From DAONJL01 sp035405645 [NCBI: bacterium] (GTDB taxonomy: Bacteria; JAGOBX01; DAONJL01): a stretch of 6,138 nucleotides of DNA. How positions within the stretch are numbered: the first letter of the stretch is position 1; each line of letters opens with the position of its first letter. The stretch lies in assembly GCA_035405645.1 (NCBI GenBank), contig DAONJL010000003.1, positions 43,018 to 49,155 on the forward strand, read 5' to 3'. The translations under genes were made by a program, and so were the position numbers. The notes under the pieces are model-generated. The model searched no databases and was not told the origin of the DNA. It saw nothing but the letters and a program-made list of their open reading frames with translations. Below, in pieces: positions 6,045 to 6,138 of this stretch.

Positions 6045-6138
6045 GATTAATGAAAATAAGAAAAATTGTTTTTATAATAATTAAGAGAAGGTTAAACAGT
6101 TCAAAAAATAGATAATATATAATAACAGGGTTATAAAA

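Larger units (their letters stand above)
5202..6138. other. Gene-free, extremely A+T-rich region
   Basis: No intact gene, tRNA-like or rRNA-like sequence is seen in these 937 bases on either strand. From about 5400 rightwards the plus strand becomes A/purine-rich, the reverse of the rest of the window, where genes run on the minus strand. This is what a decayed plus-strand gene or genes would leave. Short protein-like frames broken by many stops occur at 5520-5648 and 5751-5876. The left part, next to tldD, holds the tldD promoter candidates. Confidence 0.7.

Overview
The window is a very A+T-rich bacterial segment, by eye about a quarter G+C in the genes and clearly less outside them. All recognisable genes lie on the minus strand. 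The mix of a CheX phosphatase followed by a CheY with a short N-terminal extension (VKKPDGGPY before the first strand) resembles spirochaete chemotaxis loci. My best guess is therefore a low-G+C member of the Spirochaetota, but this rests on family resemblance only, and other motile low-G+C phyla are possible.

Reading in the direction of transcription (right to left): 6138-5202 holds no intact gene and looks like decayed or non-coding DNA. Next comes tldD (5187-3820), with two possible promoters just upstream. A 140-base gap contains a good housekeeping-type promoter (TTGACA, 17-base spacer, AATAAT) that reads into cheX (3679-3212), cheY (3185-2766), a secreted GH13 alpha-amylase-type enzyme with a C-terminal CBM20 starch-binding domain (2758-962) and ribF (941 to beyond base 1). 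Gaps inside this run are 26, 7 and 20 bases. At the left edge a strong Shine-Dalgarno sequence and an ATG (3-1) suggest that another gene begins there and overlaps the ribF stop. The run is thus probably one operon of at least five genes.

The products do not form one obvious pathway. CheX and CheY form a response regulator/phosphatase pair that sets flagellar switching. The amylase would degrade starch or glycogen outside the cytoplasm. RibF makes FMN and FAD. TldD is the zinc-protease half of the TldD/TldE system, and its partner is not in this window. Joining starch degradation to a chemotaxis pair may be chance or may reflect co-expression.

I found no mobile element that can be named, no RNA gene, no CRISPR array and no clearly new system. 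The points most worth a second look are the cheX-cheY-amylase-ribF operon, a 10-base homopolymer in the amylase signal-peptide codons, a 20-base repeat carrying a -35 box, and the protein-like fragments in the right-hand desert.
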